Source of the DNA: Aureimonas ureilytica DSM 18598 = NBRC 106430
GTDB taxonomy: Bacteria; Pseudomonadota; Alphaproteobacteria; Rhizobiales; Rhizobiaceae
Direction: 5' to 3'
DNA length: 64,000 bases
Assembly (NCBI RefSeq): GCF_000382705.1
Contig: NZ_ARQE01000001.1
Location: 353,551 to 417,550, forward strand
The notes under the pieces are model-generated. The model saw only the letters and a program-made list of their open reading frames with translations, did no database searches and was not told the origin of the DNA. The translations under genes were made by a program, and so were the position numbers. Shown piece by piece: positions 43,858 through 54,385 of the stretch; within the stretch, counting starts at the first letter, position 1, and every line of letters begins with the position of its first letter.

Positions 43858-44490
43858 TTAGATTTCCACCAGTCGATCGGGAAGGACGTTGCCGCTTCCC
43901 GCGCGCGGCGGAAAGCGCGTCGCCAGAAGCGCGCCGCAGCGGCCGACTGCCGCCTCGAACCCGTCCGCCAGCCGGTCGCCCCGCGCGGCCTCGGTGAGAC
44001 CAGCGACGATCCCGTCCCATTCGCCCTGCTCGACATGGGCGGCGATGCCCTCGTCGGCGATCACCTCGGCATAGCGCTCCTGTTCGGACACGAAGACGAG
44101 GACGCCGGTGCGATCGGGCGTCCTGTGGAGATTGTGGGCGAGGAACTGCGCCCGCGCCATGCGCGCGGCGCGCATCCGCGCCAGCGCCGGCGGCACGAAG
44201 AGCATCACGAGGCGGGAGGAGCGCAGAAGGAAGAACAGGAGAAGCGCGCCCGCGAGCTGCGCGGTTTCGATCGCGAGCGTGGGAAGCGCGAGGCCGGCGA
44301 GCCAGGCGAGCGCGGCGGCGAGCCAGCCGAGAAGAAGGGAAAGAGCCAGCGCGAGCGTCGCGGCGACGAAGCGGTAATCGTCGCTCGCGCGGGCGAAGAC
44401 GGCATAGATTTCGCCGCTCGTTTCCCGTTCCGCCGCCGCGATGGCGGCGGCGATGCGCGCGTGGTCGTCCTCCGTGAAGCGAAGCACCAT
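43858..44490 (-). CDS. TPM domain membrane protein
   Basis: 210 aa. It starts 'MVLRFTEDDHARIAAAIAAAERETSGEIYAVFA', the TPM (TLP18.3/Psb32/MOLO-1) domain, here interrupted by two hydrophobic segments ('FVAATLALALSLLLGWLAAAL', split, and 'LAGALLLFFLLRSS'), and continues 'RTGVLVFVSEQERYAEVIAD'. It is the third gene of the lemA-TPM operon, 9 bp after the preceding one. Function of the family in bacteria is not settled. Confidence 0.87.
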   Translation of the reverse strand: MVLRFTEDDHARIAAAIAAAERETSGEIYAVFARASDDYRFVAATLALALSLLLGWLAAALAWLAGLALPTLAIETAQLAGALLLFFLLRSSRLVMLFVPPALARMRAARMARAQFLAHNLHRTPDRTGVLVFVSEQERYAEVIADEGIAAHVEQGEWDGIVAGLTEAARGDRLADGFEAAVGRCGALLATRFPPRAGSGNVLPDRLVEI

Positions 44491-44499
44491 GGCCGTCTC

Positions 44500-45414
44500 C
44501 TACCAGCTTCCCGAGGCGCCGCCGCCTCCGAACGATCCGCCGCCGCCCGAGAACCCGCCGCCGCCGGACGAGCCGCCGCCCCAGCCCGAGCCGCCGCCGA
44601 AGCCGCCGCCCCAGCCGGGGCTGATCGGACCTACGCGCCGCCGCCGCCGCGCCGGCTGGCGCAAGCCGCTGCCGGGACCGCCGCGCCCGCCGCCGCCGCC
44701 GAACAGGCGCGCCAGAAAGGCGAGGACGATCGGCCCGACCGCGACGAACAGGATGAACAGGATCACGACGAGGCCGAACCAGCCTTCGCCCTTGCCTTCC
44801 TGCCAGCCGCCATTGCGCTCGGCGCGCTGCTTCACCTCCTCGGCATCGCCGCCGACGATCTGGAGAATGGCCTCCGTGCCTGCCCGGATGCCGCCCGCAT
44901 AGTCGTTGGCGCGGAAGCGGGGCAGGATGTCGTTCTCGATCACGAGGCGCGACAGGGCGTCGGTGAGCGTGCCCTCCAGCCCGTAGCCGACCTCGATGCG
45001 CACCTTGCGATCGCCCTTGGAGACGAGAAGGATGACGCCGTTGTTCTCGCCTTCCCGGCCGATGCCCCAGGCGCGACCGAGACGGTAGCCATAGTCGGCG
45101 ATGTCGGTGCCTTGCAGATCGGGCACGGTCGCGACCACGACCTGATCGCTGGAGCGCTCTTCGAAGGCGGCGAGCTTCTGGGTGAGGTCGGCCTCGGTCG
45201 CCGCGTCGAGAAGCTCTGCCGCGTCCACCACGCGCCCGCTCAAGGGCGGAAAGGTCTGCGCGCTCGCGGGCAGGGCGTATAGCGCGAGGAGGCAGAGCGC
45301 GGCGAGCGGCAGGAGCGCGCGCCAGCGCCGGGCCAGACGCTCGAACGCGCTCCGGCGAGCGAGCGGGTCGAGGCGGGTCGGACGGAGGCCGATCGGACCA
45401 GGCAGGGCGCGCAT
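44500..45414 (-). CDS. TPM domain (YgcG-type) protein with glycine-rich tail
   Basis: 304 aa. After a signal-like hydrophobic segment ('LLPLAALCLLALYALPASAQ') comes the TPM domain ('PLSGRVVDAAELLDAATEADL', 'SSDQVVVATVPDLQGTDIADY', 'NNGVILLVSKGDRKVRIEVG'), one membrane helix ('FGLVVILFILFVAVGPIVLAF') and a Gly/Ser-rich tail of about 50 residues. This domain order is the YgcG form that usually follows lemA. An ATG at 45414 or the GTG at 45417 can serve as start. A membrane role is likely, exact task unknown. Confidence 0.88.
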   Translation of the reverse strand: MRALPGPIGLRPTRLDPLARRSAFERLARRWRALLPLAALCLLALYALPASAQTFPPLSGRVVDAAELLDAATEADLTQKLAAFEERSSDQVVVATVPDLQGTDIADYGYRLGRAWGIGREGENNGVILLVSKGDRKVRIEVGYGLEGTLTDALSRLVIENDILPRFRANDYAGGIRAGTEAILQIVGGDAEEVKQRAERNGGWQEGKGEGWFGLVVILFILFVAVGPIVLAFLARLFGGGGGRGGPGSGLRQPARRRRRVGPISPGWGGGFGGGSGWGGGSSGGGGFSGGGGSFGGGGASGSW

Positions 45415-45427
45415 CACCCGCGCGCCC

Positions 45428-46084
45428 TTAGGGCCGGAAGGAAACGGGCGGGGGCGTGTCGGCGCCGACGCGCGCCTCGAAGACCTGCATCGGCTTGGCG
45501 TCGGGGTAGAGGAAGCCGGCGATCCAGCGGCCCGGAACGGTGCGAAGCTCGGTGTTGTAGGCCTGCACGGCCTCGATATAGTCGCGGCGCGCCACGGCGA
45601 TGCGGTTTTCCGTGCCTTCCAACTGGCTTTGCAGCGCCATGAAGTTGGCGTTGGATTTGAGGTCCGGGTAGCGCTCCACCGTGACGAGCAGGCGCGACAG
45701 CGCGCCGCTCAATTGCTCCTGCGCCATCTGATAGCGCTGCACGGCGGCGGGGTCGGTGAGCTGGTCGGCCTGGATCGTGGTCTGCGTCGCCTTGGCGCGC
45801 GCTTCCGTCACCGCCGTCAGGACGTCGCGCTCCTGCGCGGCATAGCCCTTCACGGTTTCCACGAGATTGGGAATGAGATCGGCGCGGCGCTGATACTGGT
45901 TCTGCACCTCGGCCCAGCGCGCCTTGGCGCTTTCTTCGAGGGTCGGCACGTTGTTGACCCCGCAGGCGGACAGGAAAGGCGCGAGAAGAAAGAGGGCAAG
46001 CGCGAGGCGAAAGGGCGCGAAGCGGGACGGCGCGGAGTGGGACGCGTCGAGCGACGCGGCGGCGGACTGGGACACGGGACGCAT
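45428..46084 (-). CDS. LemA family lipoprotein
   Basis: 218 aa. The N terminus has a signal ending in the lipobox 'FLSAC' (Cys41), so the protein is lipid-anchored. The helical LemA core is 'WAEVQNQYQRRADLIPNLVE', 'TVKGYAAQERDVLTAVTEAR' and 'RYPDLKSNANFMALQSQLEG', ending with the family-typical 'ARRDYIEAVQAYNTELRTVPG'. First gene of a three-gene operon with two TPM proteins, the standard lemA-ygcG arrangement. Confidence 0.93.
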   Translation of the reverse strand: MRPVSQSAAASLDASHSAPSRFAPFRLALALFLLAPFLSACGVNNVPTLEESAKARWAEVQNQYQRRADLIPNLVETVKGYAAQERDVLTAVTEARAKATQTTIQADQLTDPAAVQRYQMAQEQLSGALSRLLVTVERYPDLKSNANFMALQSQLEGTENRIAVARRDYIEAVQAYNTELRTVPGRWIAGFLYPDAKPMQVFEARVGADTPPPVSFRP

Positions 46085-46241
46085 TCCTTCAGGTCACGGG
46101 CCAGCACACTGGCAAGACCGCCCCGATATAGGGCAAGATGTCGCGGCGGGCAGGAGGGCTGTTTCACCCAAAAAAGCTTATGCGCGCCGGGGCGCCGGCC
46201 TCGTCTTGCCCCGCACCGGCTTTTCGGTCAGGTTCGCCGCC

Positions 46242-46499
46242 ATGACAGGACGACCCCAAGACCAAGAGCGCCGCGACGAGGCCGAGGCGATCCTGCGCCG
46301 CGTGCGTCAGGAAACGGAGCCGCAGATCGGCCTGTCGGCCGAGCGGATGAGCCAGGGCGTGCGCCGGCATTTCTGGGGCGGCGACGCCGACCCGGCCGAC
46401 CGGATCGAGGTCTGGGGCACGCGCATCGGCCGGCTGGCGGGCCTTGCCGCCTTTTGCGGGCTCGCCGCCTATCTCGCGGTCAGTCTGATGGCGCAGTAG
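46242..46499 (+). CDS. hypothetical protein with C-terminal membrane anchor
   Basis: 85 aa. The first 60 residues are charged ('RRDEAEAILRRVRQETEPQI', 'FWGGDADPADRIEVWGTRIG') and the last 20 form one hydrophobic helix. Small proteins with this composition occur in rhizobia, but no named family is recognised. The ribosome site is weak. Function unknown. Confidence 0.7.
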   Translation: MTGRPQDQERRDEAEAILRRVRQETEPQIGLSAERMSQGVRRHFWGGDADPADRIEVWGTRIGRLAGLAAFCGLAAYLAVSLMAQ

Positions 46500-46722
46500 A
46501 ACAGGGGCGACGATGAAGCAGCGGTCGGTTTCGGGTCGGGTCAGCGCGCGCCGCATGGGCTGCGCGAGGCGGCTTTCGGCCGCGCGGGGGCCGCTCGCGC
46601 GTCGTTCCGTGCCGGCCAGCGCGACCGTCGCGACGCGCCGCCTTCGCCCTTTCGCGCCCGGTTCGTTTCCTGTCCCGCCGGGCGCGCGCTCCCGTCTCGC
46701 CCGCAACATCCTCTAGGCTCCC

Positions 46723-47622
46723 ATGTCCTATGTCTCTGCCGCGTCGGATGAAAAGCCGGCGGTTCTCTCGATCTCGTCGCATGTCGCGCGCGGCACGGTG
46801 GGCAACCGGGCCGTGGTCTTCGCGCTGGAAACGCTCGGCTATCCCGTCTGGTCGGTGCCGACCGTGACGCTGCCCTGGCATCCCGGCCATGGGCCTTCGA
46901 CGCGGATCGTGCCGGACGCCGAGACCTTCGCGGCCTTCGCGGCGGACCTCGCGCGCGCGCCTTGGCTCGGCGAGGTCGGCGCGGTGATCTCGGGCTATTT
47001 CGGCGCGCCGGGGCAGGTCGAGGCCGTGGCCGCGCTGGTGGACGCGGTGAAGGCGCGCAATCCGCGCGCGCTCTATCTCTGCGACCCCGTGCTCGGCGAC
47101 GGCGGGGCGGATGGCGCGGGCCGGCTCTACCAGCCGCGCGCAGTTCTGGACGCGATCCGCGACCAGCTGATCCCGCGCGCCGACATCGCCGTGCCCAACC
47201 GCTTCGAGCTCGAATTCCTCACCGGGCTCGAATTTTCGGCCAACAATCATCTGGTGGAGGCGGCGAGCGCGCTCGGGCCGCGCTCGGTCGTGGTCACCTC
47301 GGCCTATCCGCTGCTGCGCGGCGGCATCGGCAATCTCCTGGTGGAGGACGACACGGCGATCCTCGCCGAGCATCGGCGCATCGAGGGCGTTCCGAACGGG
47401 CTCGGCGACCTCACGGGCGCGGTGTTCCTGGCGCGCAAGCTCGCCGGGCTTTCGGGCGAGAAGGCCCTCCAATCCACCACCGCCGCCGTGTTCGAGATCC
47501 TGGCCCGCACCACCAAGCGCGGCAAGGACGAGCTGACGCTGGAAACCGACGCCGACAGTCTGAAGACGCCGATGGCCATGGTGCAGATCCGCCGTCTGGC
47601 GACCGGCGGCCGGCGCGCTTGA
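46723..47622 (+). CDS. pdxY: pyridoxal kinase PdxY
   Basis: 299 aa ribokinase-fold enzyme that phosphorylates pyridoxal to PLP. Landmarks are 'VLSISSHVARGTVGNRAVVF', 'VISGYFGAPGQVEAVAALV', 'YLCDPVLGDGG' and the anion-hole/catalytic aspartate in 'NGLGDLTGAVFLARKLAG' (near residue 230). Length and motifs match PdxY. It is alone on this strand, 31 bp before the DUF429 gene, so the two may be cotranscribed. Confidence 0.92.
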   Translation: MSYVSAASDEKPAVLSISSHVARGTVGNRAVVFALETLGYPVWSVPTVTLPWHPGHGPSTRIVPDAETFAAFAADLARAPWLGEVGAVISGYFGAPGQVEAVAALVDAVKARNPRALYLCDPVLGDGGADGAGRLYQPRAVLDAIRDQLIPRADIAVPNRFELEFLTGLEFSANNHLVEAASALGPRSVVVTSAYPLLRGGIGNLLVEDDTAILAEHRRIEGVPNGLGDLTGAVFLARKLAGLSGEKALQSTTAAVFEILARTTKRGKDELTLETDADSLKTPMAMVQIRRLATGGRRA

Positions 47623-47653
47623 GGCGGCTCGCGTCGCCGCGCGGGATCGGGGT

Positions 47654-48424
47654 TTGAGCGAAAGGAGAAGCCTTGCCGGCGTCGACGGATGCCGGGCCGG
47701 CTGGATCGCGGCCGTGGAGCATCCGCGCGGGCGAACCGAGCTTCGCGTCCACGCCCGCTTCGCCGATCTCGTGGCCGCGCTGCCCGAGGAGGCGCTCATT
47801 GCCGTGGACATGCCGATCGGCCTGCCGGATCGGATCGAGGGCGCGGGCCGCGCCGCCGAGATCGCCGCCCGGCCGCTTCTGCCGCCGGAGCGCCGCTCCA
47901 GCCTGTTCTTCATTCCCGCGCGCCCCGCGGTGGAGGCCGGGGCCGGGCCCTTCGGCGATGCTGGGGAGCGCCGGGCCGCCTTCGCGCGCGTCACCGCCCT
48001 GTCGCGCGCGACGTCCATGCCGTCCCGCGCCGTGTCGATCCAGGGCTTCTGCCTGTTCCCCCGCATCGTGGAACTCGACCGCCTCCTGCGCGCCGACCCG
48101 ACCCTTGCCGCCCGCGTTCACGAGAGCCATCCCGAGCTTGCCTTCGCGCGGCTGAATGGCGGGGCGGCGATGCGCCAGCCCAAGAAGCGGGGCGGGCGGG
48201 CCTCGCCGGATGGCATGGCGGAGCGCCGGGCGGTCCTGCGCGCCGCCGCCCTGCCGCCCGCGCTTCTCGAGGGTGCGCCGCCGCGCGGGGCGGGCGAGGA
48301 CGATCGGCTGGATGCCTGCGCGCTGCTTCTCGTGGCGCGGCGCATCGCGCGCGGGCAGGCGGTCAGCCACCCAGACCCGCCCGGCCGCGACGCCCATGGC
48401 CTGCCGGTGGCGATCTGGGCGTAG
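47654..48424 (+). CDS. DUF429 domain protein
   Basis: 256 aa. The family signature 'LAGVDGCRAGWIAAVEHP' is at the N terminus, followed by 'LIAVDMPIGLPDR' and the late 'HESHPELAFARLNGG' and 'DDRLDACALLLVA'. The RNase H-like acidic residues Asp11, Asp53 and the C-terminal DxxDA suggest a nuclease-like fold of unknown function. The only in-frame start that keeps the motif is TTG at 47654. Confidence 0.85.
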   Translation: MSERRSLAGVDGCRAGWIAAVEHPRGRTELRVHARFADLVAALPEEALIAVDMPIGLPDRIEGAGRAAEIAARPLLPPERRSSLFFIPARPAVEAGAGPFGDAGERRAAFARVTALSRATSMPSRAVSIQGFCLFPRIVELDRLLRADPTLAARVHESHPELAFARLNGGAAMRQPKKRGGRASPDGMAERRAVLRAAALPPALLEGAPPRGAGEDDRLDACALLLVARRIARGQAVSHPDPPGRDAHGLPVAIWA

Positions 48425-48518
48425 CTCCCTATGTGAGCATGTGCAAAAAAGGTTAGAGACGTTCGAATCGATCGGCCGCGGCTGCCCCGAAAGGCGCGGC
48501 TTTCCTAGAGGAGCGCCC

Positions 48519-49268
48519 ATGTCCCTTCTTCCTTCCGTTCTTCTCGACGGCTACCGGAGCTTCGTGGAAGGCCGTTATCTGCAGGAAACCCAGCGCTACC
48601 GCACGCTGGCGCGGGAGGGACAGGCGCCCGACACGATGGTGATCGCCTGCTGCGATTCGCGCGCGGCGCCCGAAACCATCTTCGGCGCGGGCGCGGGCGA
48701 ATTGTTCGTGGTGCGCAACGTCGCCAATCTCGTGCCGCCCTACCGGCCGGACGGCGATTTCCACGGCACCTCGGCGGCGCTGGAATTCGCGGTGCAGGCG
48801 CTCAAGGTCAAGCACATCGTGGTGATGGGTCATGGCCGCTGCGGCGGCATCAAGGCGGCGCTCTCGCCCGATGCCGAGCCCCTGTCGCCCGGCGACTTCA
48901 TCGGCAAGTGGATGAGCATCCTGGAGCCGGTGGCCGCCGCCGTCTCGTCCAACGAGCTTCTCACCTCGGGCGAGCGGCAGACCGCGCTGGAGCGCATCTC
49001 GATCCGCACCTCGATCGGCAATCTGCGCTCCTTCCCCTATATCGCCGAGCGCGAGGCGGCGGGGGACCTGACCCTGCACGGCGCCTGGTTCGACATTTCC
49101 ACCGCCGAGCTCTGGGCGATGGACAACGAGAGCGGCGACTTCCAGCGCCCGCTCGTGGATCTCGACCCCGAGCCGAAGGACAGTCTGGCGGCGGGCGATC
49201 CGATGCACGGCGTCAAGGACGAGCCGGCGGACGGCAGCGAGGACGCGCTCTCGGAAGGGGCGAACTGA
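48519..49268 (+). CDS. beta-class carbonic anhydrase
   Basis: 249 aa zinc enzyme converting CO2 to bicarbonate. The zinc ligands are Cys in 'IACCDSRAAPE' (CxDxR motif near residue 45) and His/Cys in 'VMGHGRCGGIKAAL' (near 103-107). Additional landmarks are 'LFVVRNVANLVPPY' and 'GTSAALEFAVQAL'. A C-terminal extension of about 40 acidic residues follows the catalytic domain. GAGGAG upstream supports the start. It is of the plant-type beta class, distinct from the gamma-class homologue at the window start. Confidence 0.95.
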   Translation: MSLLPSVLLDGYRSFVEGRYLQETQRYRTLAREGQAPDTMVIACCDSRAAPETIFGAGAGELFVVRNVANLVPPYRPDGDFHGTSAALEFAVQALKVKHIVVMGHGRCGGIKAALSPDAEPLSPGDFIGKWMSILEPVAAAVSSNELLTSGERQTALERISIRTSIGNLRSFPYIAEREAAGDLTLHGAWFDISTAELWAMDNESGDFQRPLVDLDPEPKDSLAAGDPMHGVKDEPADGSEDALSEGAN

Positions 49269-49448
49269 GCGCATCGCCCTCGCGGGCGCGCTTGGCTCTT
49301 GCGTGGCCGCCTCGCCACAATTTACCTTGCATTTTAACGAAAGGGTGGTGAGCCGGCTTGCGAAACCCGGCGGCCCTCCCTTTTAACGGAATGGAAACGG
49401 CGCGCGTCGGGGACGGCGCCGATGGCGCATCACGAGGATCGGGCTGAC

Positions 49449-50018
49449 ATGACCCATTGGACCAAGACCGGCGCGGCCCTGGCGGCGCTTCTGACCGTGG
49501 CGGGGTGCAATTCGGTCGCCCCCGGTCTCGGCGGCGCGAGCCTCGGCGGCAACGGGTCCGGCGTCGCGCCGCTGCGCGCCGCGCCGACGGGCCAGGTCTA
49601 TGCCAACCAGCTTCCCCCGCCGCCTCCGCCGCCGGCGGCCCCGCCCACCACGGCGCAGACCCCTCCGCCCACCGGCGAAACCCCGCCTGCGAACGGCGCG
49701 ACGCCGGCCGCCCAGCCGACCCGCACCGCCTCCACCGCGCCGGTCACGCGCGAAGGTCTCGTCGGCGCGTGGCGCGTCTCGTCGGGCGGCGGCAATTGCC
49801 AGATCTTCATGGCGCTGACGCAGTGGACCGGCGGCTACCGCGCCGCCTCGCGCGGCTGCCCCGGTCAGGTCGCCGACGTGTCCGCCTGGGACGTGTCGGG
49901 CAGCCAGGTCGTTCTGAAGGATTCCAGCGGCTCCACCGTCGCCACCCTCAGCAACACCGGCGGCACGCGCTACGAAGGCACCACGAGCGGCGGCCAGTCG
50001 GTCAGCCTCTACCGCTGA
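49449..50018 (+). CDS. Omp19-like outer membrane lipoprotein (AprI/Inh protease inhibitor family)
   Basis: 189 aa. The signal ends in the lipobox 'LTVAGC' (Cys20 region) and is followed by a Pro-rich linker with a run of seven prolines. The C-terminal beta-barrel Inh domain 'LVGAWRVSSGGGNCQIFMAL', 'GYRAASRGCPGQVADVSAWD' and 'TTSGGQSVSLYR' aligns closely, by memory, with Brucella Omp19, a surface lipoprotein that inhibits host proteases. The two cysteines can form the fold's disulfide. The ATG at 49449 gives the right signal peptide. The match is a strong pointer to Hyphomicrobiales. Confidence 0.88.
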   Translation: MTHWTKTGAALAALLTVAGCNSVAPGLGGASLGGNGSGVAPLRAAPTGQVYANQLPPPPPPPAAPPTTAQTPPPTGETPPANGATPAAQPTRTASTAPVTREGLVGAWRVSSGGGNCQIFMALTQWTGGYRAASRGCPGQVADVSAWDVSGSQVVLKDSSGSTVATLSNTGGTRYEGTTSGGQSVSLYR

Positions 50019-50034
50019 TCCAAAGCTTTCTCGC

Positions 50035-50110
50035 GGCCCGCTCCTTGAGGAGAAGGCCAGCGTCTCGTCGCGCCGTCCGGCCTTCTCCTTCGGGAGCGGG
50101 CCGGGCGGCG
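50035..50110 (+). terminator. large two-part hairpin downstream of the Omp19-like gene
   Basis: Arm 50035-50058 pairs with 50079-50102: GGCCCGCTCC and AGGAGAAGGCC match their complements exactly, separated by a 3-base internal loop. A T-run (GGCGTTTT) follows at about 50107. It lies 16 bp after the stop codon, so termination is the likely role. Confidence 0.75.
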
Positions 50111-50237
50111 TTTTGCCGTGCGCCCCGGCGGATGCTAACAGGCCGGCCATGCCGCGCCGCCTCGGCGCTCTTCCGCCCTCTCGTTGCGCGGGTGGGGCAG
50201 GGGGCGCGGGCGCGCTTGTTCTTGAGGTTGATCCGAC

Positions 50238-51413
50238 ATGGCTGATGCGAAGGGTTACGGCAGGCCCGGTTCCGAACGCGGGCCGGTGCGCACCGAGTTG
50301 GAGCGGCGCGTGCGCGCGGGCGACATCCAGCCCGACCCGATCCAGGCCGATCTCTCCGACAAGCTCGACCGGATCGGGCGCGAGCTGAAGCTCCAGGCGC
50401 TGCCGGCCAAATCCAGCGCGCTCGGCTGGCTCTTCGGCAAGCGCGACAAGCCGGAGGCGCCGCGCGGGCTCTACATCTACGGCTCGGTCGGGCGCGGCAA
50501 GTCCATGATGATGGACCTGTTCTTCAAGCTCTGCCCCGAGCCGCGCAAGCGCCGGCTGCATTTCCACGAATTCATGCGCGAGGCCCATGCGCGCATCAAC
50601 GCGCACCGCGCGGCGGTGAAGGCGGGCGAGGCGAAGGGCGACGATCCGATCCCGCCCGTCGCCGAGGCGATCGCGGCGGAAGCCCGGCTCCTGTGCTTCG
50701 ACGAATTCACCGTGACGGACATTGCCGACGCGATGATCCTGTCGCGCCTCTTCGACGCGCTGTTCGCGCAAGGCGTCGTTCTCGTGGCCACGAGCAATGT
50801 CGCGCCCGACGATCTCTACCGCAACGGCCTCAACCGCCCGCTCTTCCTGCCCTTCGTGGAAACCCTGAAGCGGCACACGGAACTCTATTTTCTGGATGCC
50901 CCGACCGACTACCGGATGGAGACCGTGGAGGGCGAAAGCCTCTATGTCACGCCGCTCGGCCCGGAGGCGGAGCGGCGCATGGACGGGCTCTGGCGCTCGA
51001 TCCTCGCCGGGGCGAGCGAAGCGCCGGAAGCGGTCGAGGTCGCCGGGCGGCGGGTCGCGGTGCCGCGCGCCGGCAACGGGGCGGCGCGCTTCGCCTTTGC
51101 CGATCTGCTCCAGCGCCCGCTCGGCGCCAACGACTATCTGGCGCTCGCCGCGCGCTACGACACGCTGATGCTGGATGGCATTCCCGTCCTCACGCAGGAC
51201 CAGCGCAACGAGGCCAAGCGCTTCATTCTCCTGGTGGACACGCTCTACGATGCCGGGCGGCGCATCGTGGTCTCGGCCGCCGCGCCCGCGCACGAGCTGT
51301 ATCGGGCGAGCTCCGGCACCGAGCTGTTCGAGTTCGATCGCACGGTCTCGCGCCTCACCGAAATGCGCTCCGGCGACTATCTCGACCGCGCCCGCGCCAA
51401 GGCCGCCGCCTGA
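50238..51413 (+). CDS. zapE: cell division protein ZapE / AFG1-like ATPase
   Basis: 391 aa. Walker A is 'YGSVGRGKSMMMDLF' (near residue 81) and Walker B 'LLCFDEFTVTDIADAM' (near 152); the downstream 'ATSNVAPDDLYRNGLNRPLF' and 'DTLYDAGRRIVVSAAAP' are family-specific. In E. coli ZapE associates with the division ring; mitochondrial AFG1/LACE1 helps degrade complex IV subunits. In many rhizobia the gene precedes mdh-sucCDAB; here mdh is missing. Confidence 0.93.
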   Translation: MADAKGYGRPGSERGPVRTELERRVRAGDIQPDPIQADLSDKLDRIGRELKLQALPAKSSALGWLFGKRDKPEAPRGLYIYGSVGRGKSMMMDLFFKLCPEPRKRRLHFHEFMREAHARINAHRAAVKAGEAKGDDPIPPVAEAIAAEARLLCFDEFTVTDIADAMILSRLFDALFAQGVVLVATSNVAPDDLYRNGLNRPLFLPFVETLKRHTELYFLDAPTDYRMETVEGESLYVTPLGPEAERRMDGLWRSILAGASEAPEAVEVAGRRVAVPRAGNGAARFAFADLLQRPLGANDYLALAARYDTLMLDGIPVLTQDQRNEAKRFILLVDTLYDAGRRIVVSAAAPAHELYRASSGTELFEFDRTVSRLTEMRSGDYLDRARAKAAA

Positions 51414-52024
51414 GCGGGGCGTCGCCGGATGCCCTCAAAGTCAACGCGTCCCGAAACGCCCGACGGCTCGGCGCCTCGGGTTCGGGACGCGGGGTGCCTT
51501 GCCGCCGGAAGCGCGTGTCCGGCACAACGGACGCCGGCTTCCGGCGATCCTTGGAAAAATTTCATTTTGAGGCGTCCTCGCCAGCTTTCCCGTTGTTCGA
51601 ACGACGCTTTACCATTGACCTTTACGTAAGCCCCACATGGTCTAACCGTTTGAAACTGCTAGTGCCCCAAAAGCAATGATTGCGCTTTAGCCGGGAGGCG
51701 GGTAACTCAGCGCCCAAGACCGGCCGGGGCAGGACGCCCGGGGTGCCGGAGGGGAAGGGCATGGCCCGTCGTCTCCGAGCCCCTGCGATCCGCCCGCGCC
51801 GCCAATGCGAAACGAGGCGTCATGGCGCGACCGCGCATTCAACGGATCGGGACGGAGCCTGCGGCCATCGCCGCCGGCATGCCCCTTTTCGTTCGCGCGC
51901 CCCTGTCCGCCCGCGCGCCTGCGTCCTCCCGCACGGGCCGCTTCGCCCCTCCGCAGCTCCGGGCCCGCTGGCGCTTCGCCCGCGCGGCCCGTGGCATCGA
52001 TCCCGCTCCCAAAGAGATGATCCC
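51414..52024. promoter_or_regulatory. 611-bp leader region between zapE and sucC
   Basis: No gene could be identified; the expected mdh is absent. Bases 51555-51690 are clearly AT-richer and contain the LiuR-like 16-mer, suggesting a promoter for the suc operon there, with a long G-rich leader (about 330 bases) before sucC. A structured leader or attenuator is possible, but no known riboswitch was recognised. Confidence 0.5.
51615..51630 (+). promoter_or_regulatory. LiuR-like operator candidate upstream of sucC
   Basis: TTGACCTTTACGTAAG shares 14 of 16 positions with the motif at 1958-1973 in front of the acyl-CoA ligase, and the preceding base A is also the same. It is located in the AT-rich part of the leader. 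Alternatively TTGACC may be a -35 element of the suc promoter. Confidence 0.4.
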
Positions 52025-53212
<1,188 letters not shown>

Positions 53213-53266
53213 TCCGCCCGCGCTTCTTCCGCCGACCGACGCACTTTTCGGAGTCTCGAAAGACCC

Positions 53267-54169
<903 letters not shown>

Positions 54170-54186
54170 CGCATCTTCCGGTCCGA

Positions 54187-54207
54187 GCGGGGCGGTTTCG
54201 CCCCGTT
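54187..54207 (+). other. hairpin between sucD and sucA
   Basis: A 7-bp GC stem with a GTTT loop (CGGGGCG-GTTT-CGCCCCG) just after sucD, followed by TTTCGG. It may be a processing or partial-termination signal in the 216-bp gap. Confidence 0.45.
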
Positions 54208-54385
54208 TCGGCCGGAATGCCCCTAGAAGAGAGGATGCCGCGCGGCTGACCCGGCCCGCGCGGCCTTCGCGCAAGGTGAAACCGGGTAAACGCGTTTCGA
54301 GTGAACGGCGAAGACATCGACCTTCGCCCTTTTTCCCCTTCCAAGGAGACGGCGCCCGACAAAGCGGGAGCCGCGTTTTCAGATC

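Noticed and set aside
46513-46716. 67-codon Arg-rich frame before pdxY
   Set aside because: It has an ATG and a weak ribosome site, but the composition is that of a non-coding GC-rich frame; no support beyond openness.
51560-52024. Riboswitch (for example 2-oxoglutarate-type) ahead of sucC
   Set aside because: No known consensus could be recognised by eye; only an AT-rich promoter-like part and a G-rich leader are visible.
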